Under the pieces are notes generated by a model. The model did not search any database. It had not been told where the DNA came from and saw only the letters and a list, made by a program, of their open reading frames with translations. This document shows, one piece after another, positions 5,818-15,532 of a stretch of 15,787 bases of DNA. Location of the stretch: positions 1-15,787 of the forward strand of contig JASLGB010000110.1 of assembly GCA_030150315.1 (NCBI GenBank). The letters are read 5' to 3'. This DNA comes from Dokdonella sp. (GTDB lineage: Bacteria > Pseudomonadota > Gammaproteobacteria > Xanthomonadales > Rhodanobacteraceae). Both the position numbers and the translations under genes were made by a program. Position 1 is the stretch's first letter. Each line of letters opens with the position of its first letter.

Positions 5818-5866
5818 CCCGCCGTCTTTCGCAGCTCACCCCCTGGCGGGGGCGGCGGGTTTTTTT
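5818..5866 (+). terminator. Intrinsic terminator directly upstream of comM, possible sRNA end or attenuator
   Basis: An outer stem CCCGCCG/CGGCGGG (5818-5824 with 5853-5859) encloses an inner stem CCCCC/GGGGG (5839-5843 with 5848-5852). Seven T residues follow (5860-5866). It would terminate ubiK read-through or a short RNA from 5699-5866. It ends 17 nt before the comM start codon, unusually close for a simple upstream terminator. Confidence 0.75.
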
Positions 5867-5883
5867 CCCACAGGTCTGATGGG

Positions 5884-7389
5884 ATGAGTCTGGCCGTTGC
5901 CTACACGCGGGCGCAGTCGGGGGTTATTGCCCCCTTGGTTGCCTGTGAAGTGCACCTTTCCGGCGGCCTGCCATCCACTTCGATCGTCGGTCTGCCCGAA
6001 ACCACGGTGAAGGAAGCGCGTGACCGCGTGCGTGCCGCGATCCTCAACGCGCAGCTAGAGTATCCGCAGCGGCGCGTGACGGTGAATCTGGCTCCGGCCG
6101 ACCTGCCCAAGGACGGCGGCCGCTACGACCTGCCGATCGCACTCGGAATCCTCGCCGCAAACGGCAGCCTGCCCGGCAATGCCCTCGACGGCCACGAGTT
6201 CATTGGCGAACTGGCGTTGTCGGGCGAGCTGCGGCCTGTCCGCGGCGTGTTGCCGGCGATCGTGCATGCCACCCGCGTCGGCCGGCGCGTGATCGTGCCG
6301 CGCTCCAATGGGGCCGAAGCCGCCCTGGTTGCCGGTGCCGACGTGCGGGTCGCCGATTCCCTGCTTGAGGTCTGCGCGCATCTGGCCGGGCAGATCCAGC
6401 TCGAATCCGCCGCCGCAACCGCGGGCGAAAGCGTCGAGCCGAGCCTTGACCAACCCGATCTCGCCGATGTGCGAGGGCAGCCGCAGGCACGGCGCGCGCT
6501 GGAAATTGCCGCTGCCGGCAATCACAACCTGCTGCTCAGCGGCGTACCGGGAACCGGCAAGACCATGCTGGCAAGCCGCTTGCCCGGCATCCTTCCGCCG
6601 CTGGAAGAACATGAAGCACTGGAACTGGCGGCAATCCGATCCATCGCAGGATTGGACAACGATGTCGCCTCATGGAAAAAGCGCTCATTCAGGCATCCGC
6701 ATCACACGGCATCGGCCGCTGCGCTCGTCGGCGGCGGCTCGATTCCGCGGCCCGGCGAGATCACGCTCGCCCATCACGGCGTCCTGTTCCTCGACGAACT
6801 GCCCGAGTTTGATCGGCATGTTCTGGAAGTGCTGCGCGAACCGCTGGAGTCGGGACACATCTCGATCTCCCGCGCGGCGCGCCAGGTCGAATTTCCCGCC
6901 CGCTTTCAACTCGTCGCAGCGATGAACCCCTGCCCCTGCGGCTATGCCGGCGACCCGAGCGGGCGTTGCCGCTGCACTCCCGATGCGGTGGCCCGCTATT
7001 GCGCGCGGATATCCGGGCCATTGCTCGATCGCATCGATCTGAAGCTTGAAATGTCGCGCATTCCGCACGCCGAACTGCGGGATACGTCGAGCGGCGAATC
7101 CAGTGCCGTGGTACGTGAGCGCGTCGTCGCCGCCCGCACACGGCAGGTCGAGCGGGCCGGAAAACCGAACGCATGGCTCAGCAACCGCGAAGTCGAACGC
7201 GATTGCAGCCTGTCCAGAAAGGATCACGAGCTGCTGGACCGCGCGGTCGAACGGCTGGGTTTGTCAGCGCGCGCCTACCACCGGATCCTGCGCGTGGCGC
7301 GCACCATCGCGGATCTCGCCAACGGCGCGAAAATCGAATCCGATCACCTGACGGAAGCCATCCAGTACCGCCGCTTCGGACTTCCGTAA
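5884..7389 (+). CDS. comM: ComM/YifB-family Mg-chelatase-like AAA+ ATPase
   Basis: A 501-aa protein, standard family length. ComM is a hexameric helicase that promotes branch migration during integration of transformed DNA in natural competence. The N-terminal S5-D2-like domain is clear (SIVGLPETTVKEARDRVRAA, 33-52; NLAPADLPKDGGRYDLPIA, 68-86). Walker A is GVPGTGKT (220-227), Walker B is LFLDE (301-305), and the Mg-chelatase insert includes HHTASAAALVGGG (273-285). A four-cysteine cluster NPCPCGY...RCRC (348-364) and the C-terminal domain (LSARAYHRILRVARTIADL, 460-478) are intact. I chose ATG 5884 because the reading upstream from a GTG at 5752 crosses the terminator and has no conserved sequence. 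The ribosome site is weak (AGG about 10 nt upstream). It implies a capacity for natural transformation, though other com genes are not in view. Confidence 0.95.
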   Translation: MSLAVAYTRAQSGVIAPLVACEVHLSGGLPSTSIVGLPETTVKEARDRVRAAILNAQLEYPQRRVTVNLAPADLPKDGGRYDLPIALGILAANGSLPGNALDGHEFIGELALSGELRPVRGVLPAIVHATRVGRRVIVPRSNGAEAALVAGADVRVADSLLEVCAHLAGQIQLESAAATAGESVEPSLDQPDLADVRGQPQARRALEIAAAGNHNLLLSGVPGTGKTMLASRLPGILPPLEEHEALELAAIRSIAGLDNDVASWKKRSFRHPHHTASAAALVGGGSIPRPGEITLAHHGVLFLDELPEFDRHVLEVLREPLESGHISISRAARQVEFPARFQLVAAMNPCPCGYAGDPSGRCRCTPDAVARYCARISGPLLDRIDLKLEMSRIPHAELRDTSSGESSAVVRERVVAARTRQVERAGKPNAWLSNREVERDCSLSRKDHELLDRAVERLGLSARAYHRILRVARTIADLANGAKIESDHLTEAIQYRRFGLP

Positions 7390-7791
7390 CGCGCTTTCTG
7401 CAAGCGGCGTTCCCGCATTCACTGCAGCCGCTGCCGATTATCCGCCCTGCCCCGTGGGTGCCGGAATCGACAGGTCAGCGCCGGATTTTTCCGGTGCCAT
7501 CCGACGTGACGTCATGGCCCTATCGTGCCGAAGCCCCTTGCAAAAGCCCCTTGCAAAGGTTCGGGCGCGGACTGGCGCGTCAGTGGGATGCAAAAACATG
7601 CGTGGATCGATGGCAAGGCATCGTGCGCGCGTTCGCGTGCGGGAGCGCAGACACTCCCGGACAGCTGTGCCGCAGTCTGCTTCCTCGTTCGCCATTGCCG
7701 CACGCGGCTCGCGCAATTGCCGTTGCCGGAAGTCCCATCGCACCAGCACCGTCAGCACAGGCCTCGTCGGCTGGCGGCGCGAATCGCCAGC
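7390..7791. other. Intergenic region between comM and the peroxidase pseudogene
   Basis: About 400 bases without a convincing gene; the open frames on both strands are arginine/cysteine-rich and lack family motifs or ribosome sites. It holds a small CCGGA/TCCGG hairpin near 7483-7495, an eight-base palindrome TGACGTCA (7507-7514) and the 13-bp tandem repeat listed next. The two flanking genes converge here. No strong terminator was found. Confidence 0.5.
7531..7556. repeat. Perfect 13-bp tandem duplication
   Basis: AAGCCCCTTGCAA occurs twice head to tail (7531-7543 and 7544-7556). Each copy includes the palindrome TTGCAA. The function is unknown; it is probably a slippage product. Confidence 0.7.
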
Positions 7792-8727
7792 TCAGGACGC
7801 CGCCGATGTCGCATCCAGAAAGGTCTCCGTCGGCACGAAGAACAGCGATCCCGATACGGCGGTGCTGAAGTCGAGCAGACGATCGTAGTTGCCTGCCGGA
7901 TCGCCGAGGAACATGTTGTCCAGCATCTTCTCGATTCGCGCGGGCGAGCGCGCGTAACCGATGAAATACGTGCCGAACTCGCCCTTGCCCGCTTCGCCGA
8001 ACGGCATGTTGTCGCGCACGATCTTCAACTGCTGCCCGCCCTCCTCGATCTAGGTCAGCACGTTGTGGGCATAGCTGGCCTTGGCCGAATCGGCGAACTC
8101 GATATCCGACAGTTTCTTGCGTCCGATGATCGTCTCCTGCGTCTCCACCGGCAACGCATTCCGCGCTTTCAGGTCATGCAGATATTTCTGCACGACCACA
8201 TAGCTGCCGCCGGCGAATGCCGCATCCTCGTTGCCGATGGTCGTCGCATCGATCGCCGCCTGATCCACGGGATTCTCGGTGCCATCGACGAAGCCGAGCA
8301 GGTCGCGCTGGTCGTAGTACTTGAAGCCATGCACTTCATCGACCGAGGCCACCGCATCGCCGAGGCGTGACAGGATCTCCATCGCCAGCTCGAAGCACAG
8401 ATCCAGGTTCGCGGCGCGGATATGGAACAGCAGGTCGGCTTGCGTGGACACGGCGCGCTGCTTGCCGACGATCTCGCGGAACGGATGCAGCTCGGCCGGC
8501 CGCGGCGTGCCGAACAGGCGGTCTCAAGCCGTCGAGCCAAACCCCATCACGCACGACAGCGCGCCATTGCTGTCGCGAAAGCCGATGCCGCGCAGCAACG
8601 AGCTCATGTCGCCGCACAAGTCCTTCACCACCGCCTCGTGCGACGGCGCGGGCTGGAGGTCGACGACCAGAAAAATCGCCGCCCGCGTCAGCTTGGCAAC
8701 GATCGACTGCGGAACAATGACAGGCAT
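7792..8727 (-). pseudogene. DyP-type (YfeX-like) heme peroxidase interrupted by two in-frame stops
   Basis: The full frame from ATG 8727 (strong site GAGGAGAG upstream) to the stop at 7792 would encode 311 residues, typical of bacterial DyP-type peroxidases, which oxidise dyes or other substrates with H2O2 at a heme. Family motifs are present in one uninterrupted frame: GFVDGTENP (GxxDG distal motif, 145-149), the probable proximal His221, and KIVRDNMPFG, GTYFIGYARSP and GSLFFVPTETF near the end. Two nonsense codons break it: TGA at codon 68 (8524-8526), where the family usually has Trp before DRLFG, and TAG at codon 226 (8050-8052), five residues after His221. There is no frameshift and motif conservation is otherwise good, so inactivation is recent or the stops are sequencing errors. 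A truncated product of 67 residues would be inactive. Confidence 0.85.
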
Positions 8728-8799
8728 CCGTTCTCTCTCCTCGGGAGGGCCGCAGCGCAGCGCGAAAACGAATCCACCTTTGCGATCGCCGCGGCGCTG

Positions 8800-9417
8800 T
8801 CAGCGTGAAGCCGGGCTTGGTGCCACCGCCGTGTCCCGACCGTGCAGGAAGCGCCATACACGTCCGAGAAACCGCAGCAGCTTCGGCATCAACCATGCCA
8901 GCAGCAGCAGGAACAGCGCCAGCGCCACCAGCAACAGCACCGGGTGCTGGATCGCGAGAAAGAGCACGCCCAGCACGAGGCCGTCTTCGCTGGCGCTGGC
9001 GGTCCAGTTGCTGAACGGTTCCGGTGAGGTGTTGATGGCTGCCCTGCCGCTGCTTTTCACCAGATGCGTGCCGCTGGTGACGAGGCCGCCGACCAGACCG
9101 GCCGCCATCTGCATCGCCGGCGTCGAATCGCCCATCGCGCCCCACGCGAGAAAGGCGCCGGCCGGAATACGGACGAAGGTGTGCAGCGCATCCCACACCG
9201 AATCGAAGCCAGGAACCTTGTCGGCCAGGAACTCGCCCACGCCCATGATCGCGGCAGCGCCGAGTACCCAGCCGTGCTGCAGGACGAGCAGCGGCTCGGG
9301 CAGCTGCAACCAGCCATAGCGCCCGAGCATGCCGACGATGAAGATCGTCGCGTAGAGGCGGATGCCGCTGGCCCAGGCAAGGCCTCCGGCAAGCGCAAGT
9401 TGCGACAACGAATCCAT
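8800..9417 (-). CDS. DUF4126 family integral membrane protein
   Basis: A 205-aa predicted inner-membrane protein from ATG 9417, which follows a strong GGAGGAAG site. The N-terminal LALAGGLAWASGIRLYATIF (7-26) and the segment VPGFDSVWDALHTFVRIPAGAFLAWGAMGD (68-97) match what I know of DUF4126 proteins, whose function is not established. Hydrophobic helices lie near residues 8-30, 48-64, 86-95, 102-120, 146-158 and 160-180; the C-terminus RFLHGRDTAVAPSPASR is hydrophilic. It is upstream of and on the same strand as the peroxidase pseudogene with a 72-base gap, so co-transcription is possible. It is divergent from a small membrane protein gene. Confidence 0.82.
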   Translation of the reverse strand: MDSLSQLALAGGLAWASGIRLYATIFIVGMLGRYGWLQLPEPLLVLQHGWVLGAAAIMGVGEFLADKVPGFDSVWDALHTFVRIPAGAFLAWGAMGDSTPAMQMAAGLVGGLVTSGTHLVKSSGRAAINTSPEPFSNWTASASEDGLVLGVLFLAIQHPVLLLVALALFLLLLAWLMPKLLRFLGRVWRFLHGRDTAVAPSPASR

Positions 9418-9471
9418 GGCTTCCTCCGCAAGGATCCTGCTGTGACGGTTCAGGCCGCGACTTCGTTGCAA

Positions 9472-9499
9472 CCATCGGCAGCAGCAACCCGACCGATGG
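9472..9499. promoter_or_regulatory. 7-bp inverted repeat in the divergent promoter region
   Basis: CCATCGG (9472-9478) and CCGATGG (9493-9499) are inverted with 14 bp between, centred between the DUF4126 gene and the plus-strand membrane protein. It could be an operator; the support is only positional. A TGCTAGCTT stretch near 9519-9527 may be the plus-strand -10 region. Confidence 0.3.
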
Positions 9500-9562
9500 C
9501 GCGAAGCCGCCCGCCATTTCTGCTAGCTTGGCTGTTCTCCCACATGGCTGCAATGCAATCCC

Positions 9563-9826
9563 ATGGCACGCTGGATCCTGCTGCTTCTCGCCATCGCCGG
9601 TTTCGCCATTTCGTTCACCACGAAATCGGCCGCCCTGCTCGGCATCGGCATTGTTTTGATCTTCGTCGGCACCTTCGGGGTCGTGCTAAGTGTGGCCAGC
9701 GCACGCATCTCCGACAATGCGCGTCCCGAATCGGCGATGGCCTCCGCCGAAGACCTGGTGGCGTTGCGCAAACCCCGCGTCGCGCCGCGGACGACGCCGC
9801 CAAGCACACCCGAACCGCCGCGCTGA
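9563..9826 (+). CDS. Small membrane protein with two predicted helices, unknown function
   Basis: An 87-aa protein I cannot assign to a named family. Residues 4-20 (WILLLLAIAGFAISFTT) and 24-45 (ALLGIGIVLIFVGTFGVVLSV) form two hydrophobic helices; the C-terminal half (SARISDNARPESAMASAEDLVALRKPR, then a Pro/Thr/Arg-rich tail) is soluble. The ATG at 9563 has no strong ribosome site, only a weak purine stretch. The hydrophobic-then-charged layout and G/C-biased third positions argue for a real gene. A GlsB-family gene follows 112 bases downstream on the same strand. Confidence 0.65.
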   Translation: MARWILLLLAIAGFAISFTTKSAALLGIGIVLIFVGTFGVVLSVASARISDNARPESAMASAEDLVALRKPRVAPRTTPPSTPEPPR

Positions 9827-9938
9827 CCGGCCCGCGACCGATCCGCACCCGGCACGCTGCAGCGCGCCATGCAGCCGACTTCATGCTGCGGCACACTCGA
9901 AGCCGTCGCATGACGCGACGACATCGACGGAGAGTGGC

Positions 9939-10193
9939 GTGACTATCGAAACGATTCTCGTCTTCCTGGTGGTGGGTGCGGTAGCGGGCTGGCTGGCTGG
10001 CCAGATCGTCAAGGGCCACGGCTTCGGCCTGGTCGGCAACATAGTGGTCGGAATCGTCGGCGCGTTTCTCGCCGGGTGGCTGCTGCCGATGGTGGGACTG
10101 GCGATCGGAGGCGGAATCGTCGCCGCCATCATCAACGCCATGATCGGTGCGATCATCCTGCTGGTGCTGATCGGGCTGATAAAGAGAGCCTGA
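9939..10193 (+). CDS. GlsB/YeaQ/YmgE family stress-response membrane protein
   Basis: An 84-aa, glycine-rich, very hydrophobic protein of the transglycosylase-associated (YeaQ/GlsB) family. Family features are clear: the first helix VFLVVGAVAGWLAGQIVKG with the conserved GWLAGQI, the motif GFGLVGNIVVGIVGAFLAGWLL, and a final helix ending LIGLIKRA. The start is the GTG at 9939, preceded by CGGAGAG at good spacing; an upstream extension of the frame lacks similarity. Family members are induced by envelope, osmotic or stationary-phase stress in several bacteria, but their biochemical role is unknown. A bidirectional terminator follows 27 bases after the stop. Confidence 0.88.
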   Translation: MTIETILVFLVVGAVAGWLAGQIVKGHGFGLVGNIVVGIVGAFLAGWLLPMVGLAIGGGIVAAIINAMIGAIILLVLIGLIKRA

Positions 10194-10220
10194 TCTGCAG
10201 CACAAGATCCGCAGTAGAAG

Positions 10221-10249
10221 AAAAGGGCCGGTTTCCCGGCCCTTTTTTT
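10221..10249. terminator. Bidirectional intrinsic terminator
   Basis: GGGCCGG (10225-10231) pairs with CCGGCCC (10236-10242), loop TTTC. It is flanked by AAAA before and seven T after the stem, so it can work for the plus-strand GlsB gene and, more weakly, for the convergent minus-strand transporter operon. Confidence 0.92.
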
Positions 10250-10275
10250 GCGCCTTGTGCCGCCGGCGTGTGTCC

Positions 10276-11949
10276 TCAACGCGTGATGTCGACGTCCTTG
10301 GTCTCCGGCAGGAACAGCACGCCGACCACGAACGTGATGGCGGCGATGATGATCGGATACCACAAGGCGGAATAGATGTTGCCGGTCAGCAGCACCAGCG
10401 CGAAGGCGGTGGTCGGCAGGAAGCCGCCGAACCAGCCGTTGCCGATGTGATACGGCAGCGACATCGAGGTGTAGCGGATACGCGTCGGGAACAGTTCGAC
10501 CAGCCACGCCGCGATGGGGCCGTAGACCATGGTCACATACAGCACCAGGATGGTCAGCAGCAGCAACAGCATCGGCTTGTTCATCTGCGCCGGATCGGCG
10601 GTCTTGGGATAACCGGCCGCATCGACGGCGGCGGTCAGGTCCGCTGCCAGCTTGGCCTGCGCCGCCTTGGCCTCGTCTGCACTGAGTCCTTTCAACGACA
10701 CGCTTTCGATCGTCTGCGAACCGATGCGCACGCTGGCCAGCGTGCCGGGCGGGGCGGCCTCGTTGGAATAGATCACGCTGCGGCCGTTGAGCAGGTTCTT
10801 CACCAGATCGCACGAGCGCGTGAACTTGACGTGCCCCTTCAATTCACCCGGAACGAACTGGAACGAACAGTCGGCCGGATCGGCCACCACCACCGTCGGT
10901 GCGCGCGCTGCCGCCGCCTCCAGCGCCGGATTGGCGAAGTGCGTGATGCCCTTGAAGATCGGGAAGTAGGTGAGCGCGGCGAGCAGGCATCCGGCCATGA
11001 TGATCGGCTTGCGCCCGATCTTGTCCGACAGCCAGCCGAAGAAGATGAAGCCGCCGGTCGCGATCGCCAGCGCCGCGGCGATGTACAGGTTGGCGGTGAC
11101 CGCATCGACCTTCAAAGTCTGGGTCAGGAAGAACAGCGCATAGAACTGGCCCGCGTACCAGACCACGGCCTGGCCGGCGGTCGCGCCGAGCAGGGCCAGC
11201 AGCACGATGCGGCCATTCTTCCAGTTGCCGAAGCTGTCGCTGATCGGCGCCTTGGAGTTCTTGCCCTCGGCTTTCATCTGCTGGAACAGCGGCGACTCGT
11301 TGAGCTTCATGCGGATCCAGATCGACACCATCAGCAGCACGAACGAGATCAGGAACGGCACGCGCCAGCCCCACTCCTTGAACGCCTCCTCGCCCAGCCA
11401 GGTGCGCACGCCGAGGATGACCAGCAAGGACAGGAACAGGCCGACCGTCGCCGTGGTCTGGATGAAGCTGGTGTAGAGACCGCGCTTGCCGTTCGGCGCG
11501 TGTTCGGCCACATAGGTGGCTGCGCCGCCGTACTCGCCGCCGAGCGCCAGTCCCTGCAGACAGCGCAGCAAGACCAGCAGCAGCGGCGCGGCCATGCCGA
11601 TCGAGTTGTAGGTCGGCAGCACGCCGACGAGGAAGGTCGACAGACCCATCAGCACGATCGTGACGAGGAAGGTGTACTTGCGCCCGATCATGTCGCCGAG
11701 CCGACCGAACACCAGCGCACCGAACGGGCGCACCGCAAAGCCCGCGGCGAAGGTCAGCAAGGCCATGACGAAGGCGCTGCCCGAGGGCAGGGAGCTGAAG
11801 AAGTGCGTCGCGATGATCGCCGCGAGCGAACCGTAGAGGTAGAAGTCGTACCACTCGAACACGGTGCCGAGGCTGGACGCGATGATCACGCGCCGGTGGT
11901 TCGAGGTCAGTCCGCTGCCCGAGGGCAACGAGGATGCGGCAGTGGCCAT
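10276..11949 (-). CDS. MFS transporter, metabolite:H+ symporter (MHS) family, with enlarged loop
   Basis: A 557-aa inner-membrane protein. MHS members import organic acids, osmolytes or aromatic acids with protons. Signature segments: ASSLGTVFEWYDFYLYGSLA (24-43), FGALVFGRLGDMIGRKYTF (76-94), CLQGLALGGEYGGAATYVAE (130-149), FGWLSDKIGRKP (304-315), ELFPTRIRYTSMSLPYHIGN (485-504). Typical MHS proteins have about 430-450 residues; the excess is an inserted, mostly hydrophilic loop at about 337-457 containing Cys361 and Cys380. A GGGGAGA site precedes ATG 11949. The gene lies 72 bases downstream of the porin on the same strand, so the two probably form an operon. The substrate is not decided by sequence; divergent acsA suggests a short carboxylate such as acetate. 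Confidence 0.9.
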   Translation of the reverse strand: MATAASSLPSGSGLTSNHRRVIIASSLGTVFEWYDFYLYGSLAAIIATHFFSSLPSGSAFVMALLTFAAGFAVRPFGALVFGRLGDMIGRKYTFLVTIVLMGLSTFLVGVLPTYNSIGMAAPLLLVLLRCLQGLALGGEYGGAATYVAEHAPNGKRGLYTSFIQTTATVGLFLSLLVILGVRTWLGEEAFKEWGWRVPFLISFVLLMVSIWIRMKLNESPLFQQMKAEGKNSKAPISDSFGNWKNGRIVLLALLGATAGQAVVWYAGQFYALFFLTQTLKVDAVTANLYIAAALAIATGGFIFFGWLSDKIGRKPIIMAGCLLAALTYFPIFKGITHFANPALEAAAARAPTVVVADPADCSFQFVPGELKGHVKFTRSCDLVKNLLNGRSVIYSNEAAPPGTLASVRIGSQTIESVSLKGLSADEAKAAQAKLAADLTAAVDAAGYPKTADPAQMNKPMLLLLLTILVLYVTMVYGPIAAWLVELFPTRIRYTSMSLPYHIGNGWFGGFLPTTAFALVLLTGNIYSALWYPIIIAAITFVVGVLFLPETKDVDITR

Positions 11950-11990
11950 GGAGTACGTCTCCCCTTTCTTGTGCGGCGGTATGGCAAGCG

Positions 11991-12015
11991 GGCGCCCGGC
12001 GACTGCGCGGGCGCC
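11991..12015 (-). promoter_or_regulatory. GC-rich hairpin between porin and symporter genes
   Basis: GGCGCCCG (11991-11998) is perfectly complementary to CGGGCGCC (12008-12015) across 9 bases. There is no U tract. In such positions stems often protect the upstream message from 3' decay, which would favour porin over permease output; this is inference. Confidence 0.4.
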
Positions 12016-12021
12016 GCGGGA

Positions 12022-13380
12022 TCAGAAGGTGTACATCGCGCTCAGGCTGAGCTGGTTGCCGCTGGTGGTCGTGTCCTGCACGCCGTCTGCGGTCGAATCC
12101 AGCTTGGCGTGCAGCCATTCCGCACCGAGCTGATACGGGCCGCTGGCATAGATCACGTTCAGGGCCGCCTGGCGGCTGCGCAGGAATCCGCTGGAACCGT
12201 TGCCGATCCAGCGCACCACATCGGCGCGATCGGACTTGGCCTGCGCATAGAACGCGTTGAGGCTCCAAGTCGGCGTGAACGCAAAGCCGGCCTGCACGAA
12301 GCCACCGGTCTCGTCGATGTCGCCGAACTGCGACAGGTTGCCGAAGATCTTGCCGATTCCGGTGCCCGTGTAGAGCGCGCCCTTGAGGTTGAACGGACCC
12401 TGCTTCCAGCTTCCGCCGATCTCGATCGCGCTGCTGTCCACTTCCGATTCCACCGGCACGGGGGCGCTGCCGTCGACGCCGCGCAGGTCGGCCTTGCTGT
12501 AGTGGCCGGCGACGAAGGCGACCCAGTTCGATCCCTGCGCGCGCAGACGCGCTTCCAGCTGCGGCTGGAAGTCGGCATTGCCGGCGCTGAGATAGTTCAC
12601 GTTGTTGCCGGGGCCGTTCCACGCGCCCTGGAACGCGCCGACGTCGACACGGAACTTCGTGCCATCGGACGCGCCGTTGAGATCCTGCATCCACACCACG
12701 CCGGGGAAGCGCCAGCCGATCAGGCCGCTGCCGTAGCCGAGCGGAAAGCCGACATGCGTCAGCGATGTCGGCACGACATCCGACGGGAACATCAGATCCC
12801 ACTGCTGGCCGATGCGGATGCGACTGCCGGAACCGGCATTGGCAATGTCCATGTAGGCCTGACGCAGGCGCGGCGTCGGCTGCGAAACGCTATAAGCGCC
12901 GGTGCCGTTGAAGCCGCCGAAGAAGTCCAGTTCGAGGCGGCCGCCGCCGGTCCAGTCGTCGTTGAGCCTGGCGCCGTTCACGTCGAGCCAGAAGCGCGTA
13001 TTGCGCACATCGAAGCCGGACAGGCGGCCGTGCGATCCGGGTACCGGGTATTCGGCGTTCTGACCGTTGCCGAAGGTGAAGCTGCGGTCCTGCGAGAACG
13101 CGGTCGCGCTGACGAAGCCGTGGAATGCGACCGACATGCCGGGAGCCGTGGTGAAGACCGGAGTCTCCTTCTGTTCGGGCGGTGCGGGCGGCGGCGCGGG
13201 CGGTGCCTGCACGACCTGCGGCGGCGCATTGCGCTGTGCGCGCACCTCGGCCATCAGCTCATGCAGCTGGCGTTCGAGCTCGTTGACGCGCTGCTCGAGC
13301 GCCGCTTCGCGTTTGGAATCGGCCATTGCGGCGCCCGGAAGCGCCAGCAAGCAACCCAGTACCAATGCGGTCTTTCCCAT
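12022..13380 (-). CDS. DcaP-like trimeric outer-membrane porin
   Basis: A 452-aa precursor. Residues 1-20 form a signal peptide (MGKTALVLGCLLALPGAAMA, cleavage before DS). Then come a short coiled coil (about 23-50, REAALEQRVNELERQLHELM), a proline-rich linker (52-70), and a beta-barrel from about 83 starting FHGFVSATAF and ending in the barrel-type MYTF with terminal Phe. A coiled coil followed by a barrel is the layout of the DcaP family, which in Acinetobacter takes up dicarboxylates and other small anionic compounds. The start at 13380 follows GGGAGG by 7 bases. The MHS symporter lies directly downstream, giving an outer- plus inner-membrane uptake pair. Divergent acsA is 164 bases away. 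The substrate is inferred, not shown. Confidence 0.85.
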   Translation of the reverse strand: MGKTALVLGCLLALPGAAMADSKREAALEQRVNELERQLHELMAEVRAQRNAPPQVVQAPPAPPPAPPEQKETPVFTTAPGMSVAFHGFVSATAFSQDRSFTFGNGQNAEYPVPGSHGRLSGFDVRNTRFWLDVNGARLNDDWTGGGRLELDFFGGFNGTGAYSVSQPTPRLRQAYMDIANAGSGSRIRIGQQWDLMFPSDVVPTSLTHVGFPLGYGSGLIGWRFPGVVWMQDLNGASDGTKFRVDVGAFQGAWNGPGNNVNYLSAGNADFQPQLEARLRAQGSNWVAFVAGHYSKADLRGVDGSAPVPVESEVDSSAIEIGGSWKQGPFNLKGALYTGTGIGKIFGNLSQFGDIDETGGFVQAGFAFTPTWSLNAFYAQAKSDRADVVRWIGNGSSGFLRSRQAALNVIYASGPYQLGAEWLHAKLDSTADGVQDTTTSGNQLSLSAMYTF

Positions 13381-13448
13381 GGTCGTGCCTCCCGACGAAC
13401 CAAGCGTCGATGCAGAGTGCGCGGTGGCAGCCACCGCCGGCAATTGGG

Positions 13449-13470
13449 CTTTGGTCGCTCCCGACCAAAG
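13449..13470. promoter_or_regulatory. Perfect 9-bp inverted repeat in the porin/acsA divergent promoter region
   Basis: CTTTGGTCG (13449-13457) and CGACCAAAG (13462-13470) are inverted around CTCC. A second, overlapping symmetry CGAC-CAAA-GTCG covers 13462-13473. It lies 75-96 bases upstream of acsA and 69-90 upstream of the porin, the right place for an operator serving both. Confidence 0.55.
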
Positions 13471-13475
13471 TCGAA

Positions 13476-13495
13476 GGTCCGTCCCGGCGCGGACC
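13476..13495. promoter_or_regulatory. Second inverted repeat upstream of acsA
   Basis: GGTCCG (13476-13481) and CGGACC (13490-13495) are inverted around 8 bases, adjacent to the previous element and sharing its GGTC core. It may be a weaker second site for the same factor or a leader stem. Confidence 0.35.
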
Positions 13496-13544
13496 CCGAC
13501 GCGCATGGCAAACTCGAAATCCGCATCACCGCAGGAGAATCCCC

Positions 13545-15485
<1,941 letters not shown>

Positions 15486-15498
15486 GCACGGCGTCATC

Positions 15499-15532
15499 GC
15501 AGGACGTCCGCCATGCTTGGCGGGCGCCCTGC
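15499..15532 (+). terminator. Long hairpin after acsA, no U tract
   Basis: Bases 15499-15512 pair with 15519-15532 (loop ATGCTT) over 14 positions with one A/C mismatch and one G-T wobble. It starts 13 bases after the acsA stop. It lacks a T run, like the hairpins after ppc and the UPF0016 gene. Confidence 0.55.

Noticed and set aside
5752..5883. Upstream GTG start extending ComM by 44 residues
   Set aside because: The extension runs through the intrinsic terminator, is unlike any ComM N-terminus, and the ATG at 5884 gives the normal family start MSLAVAYTRA.
7438..7758. A 106-codon minus-strand open frame in the comM-peroxidase gap
   Set aside because: Arg/Cys-rich composition, no ribosome site and no recognisable motif; consistent with chance openness in GC-rich DNA.
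8524..8526. Selenocysteine or stop-codon reassignment at the peroxidase TGA
   Set aside because: No SECIS-like stem was evident, the family residue there is Trp rather than Cys, and TGA ends several intact genes in the window, such as ppc and the symporter gene.
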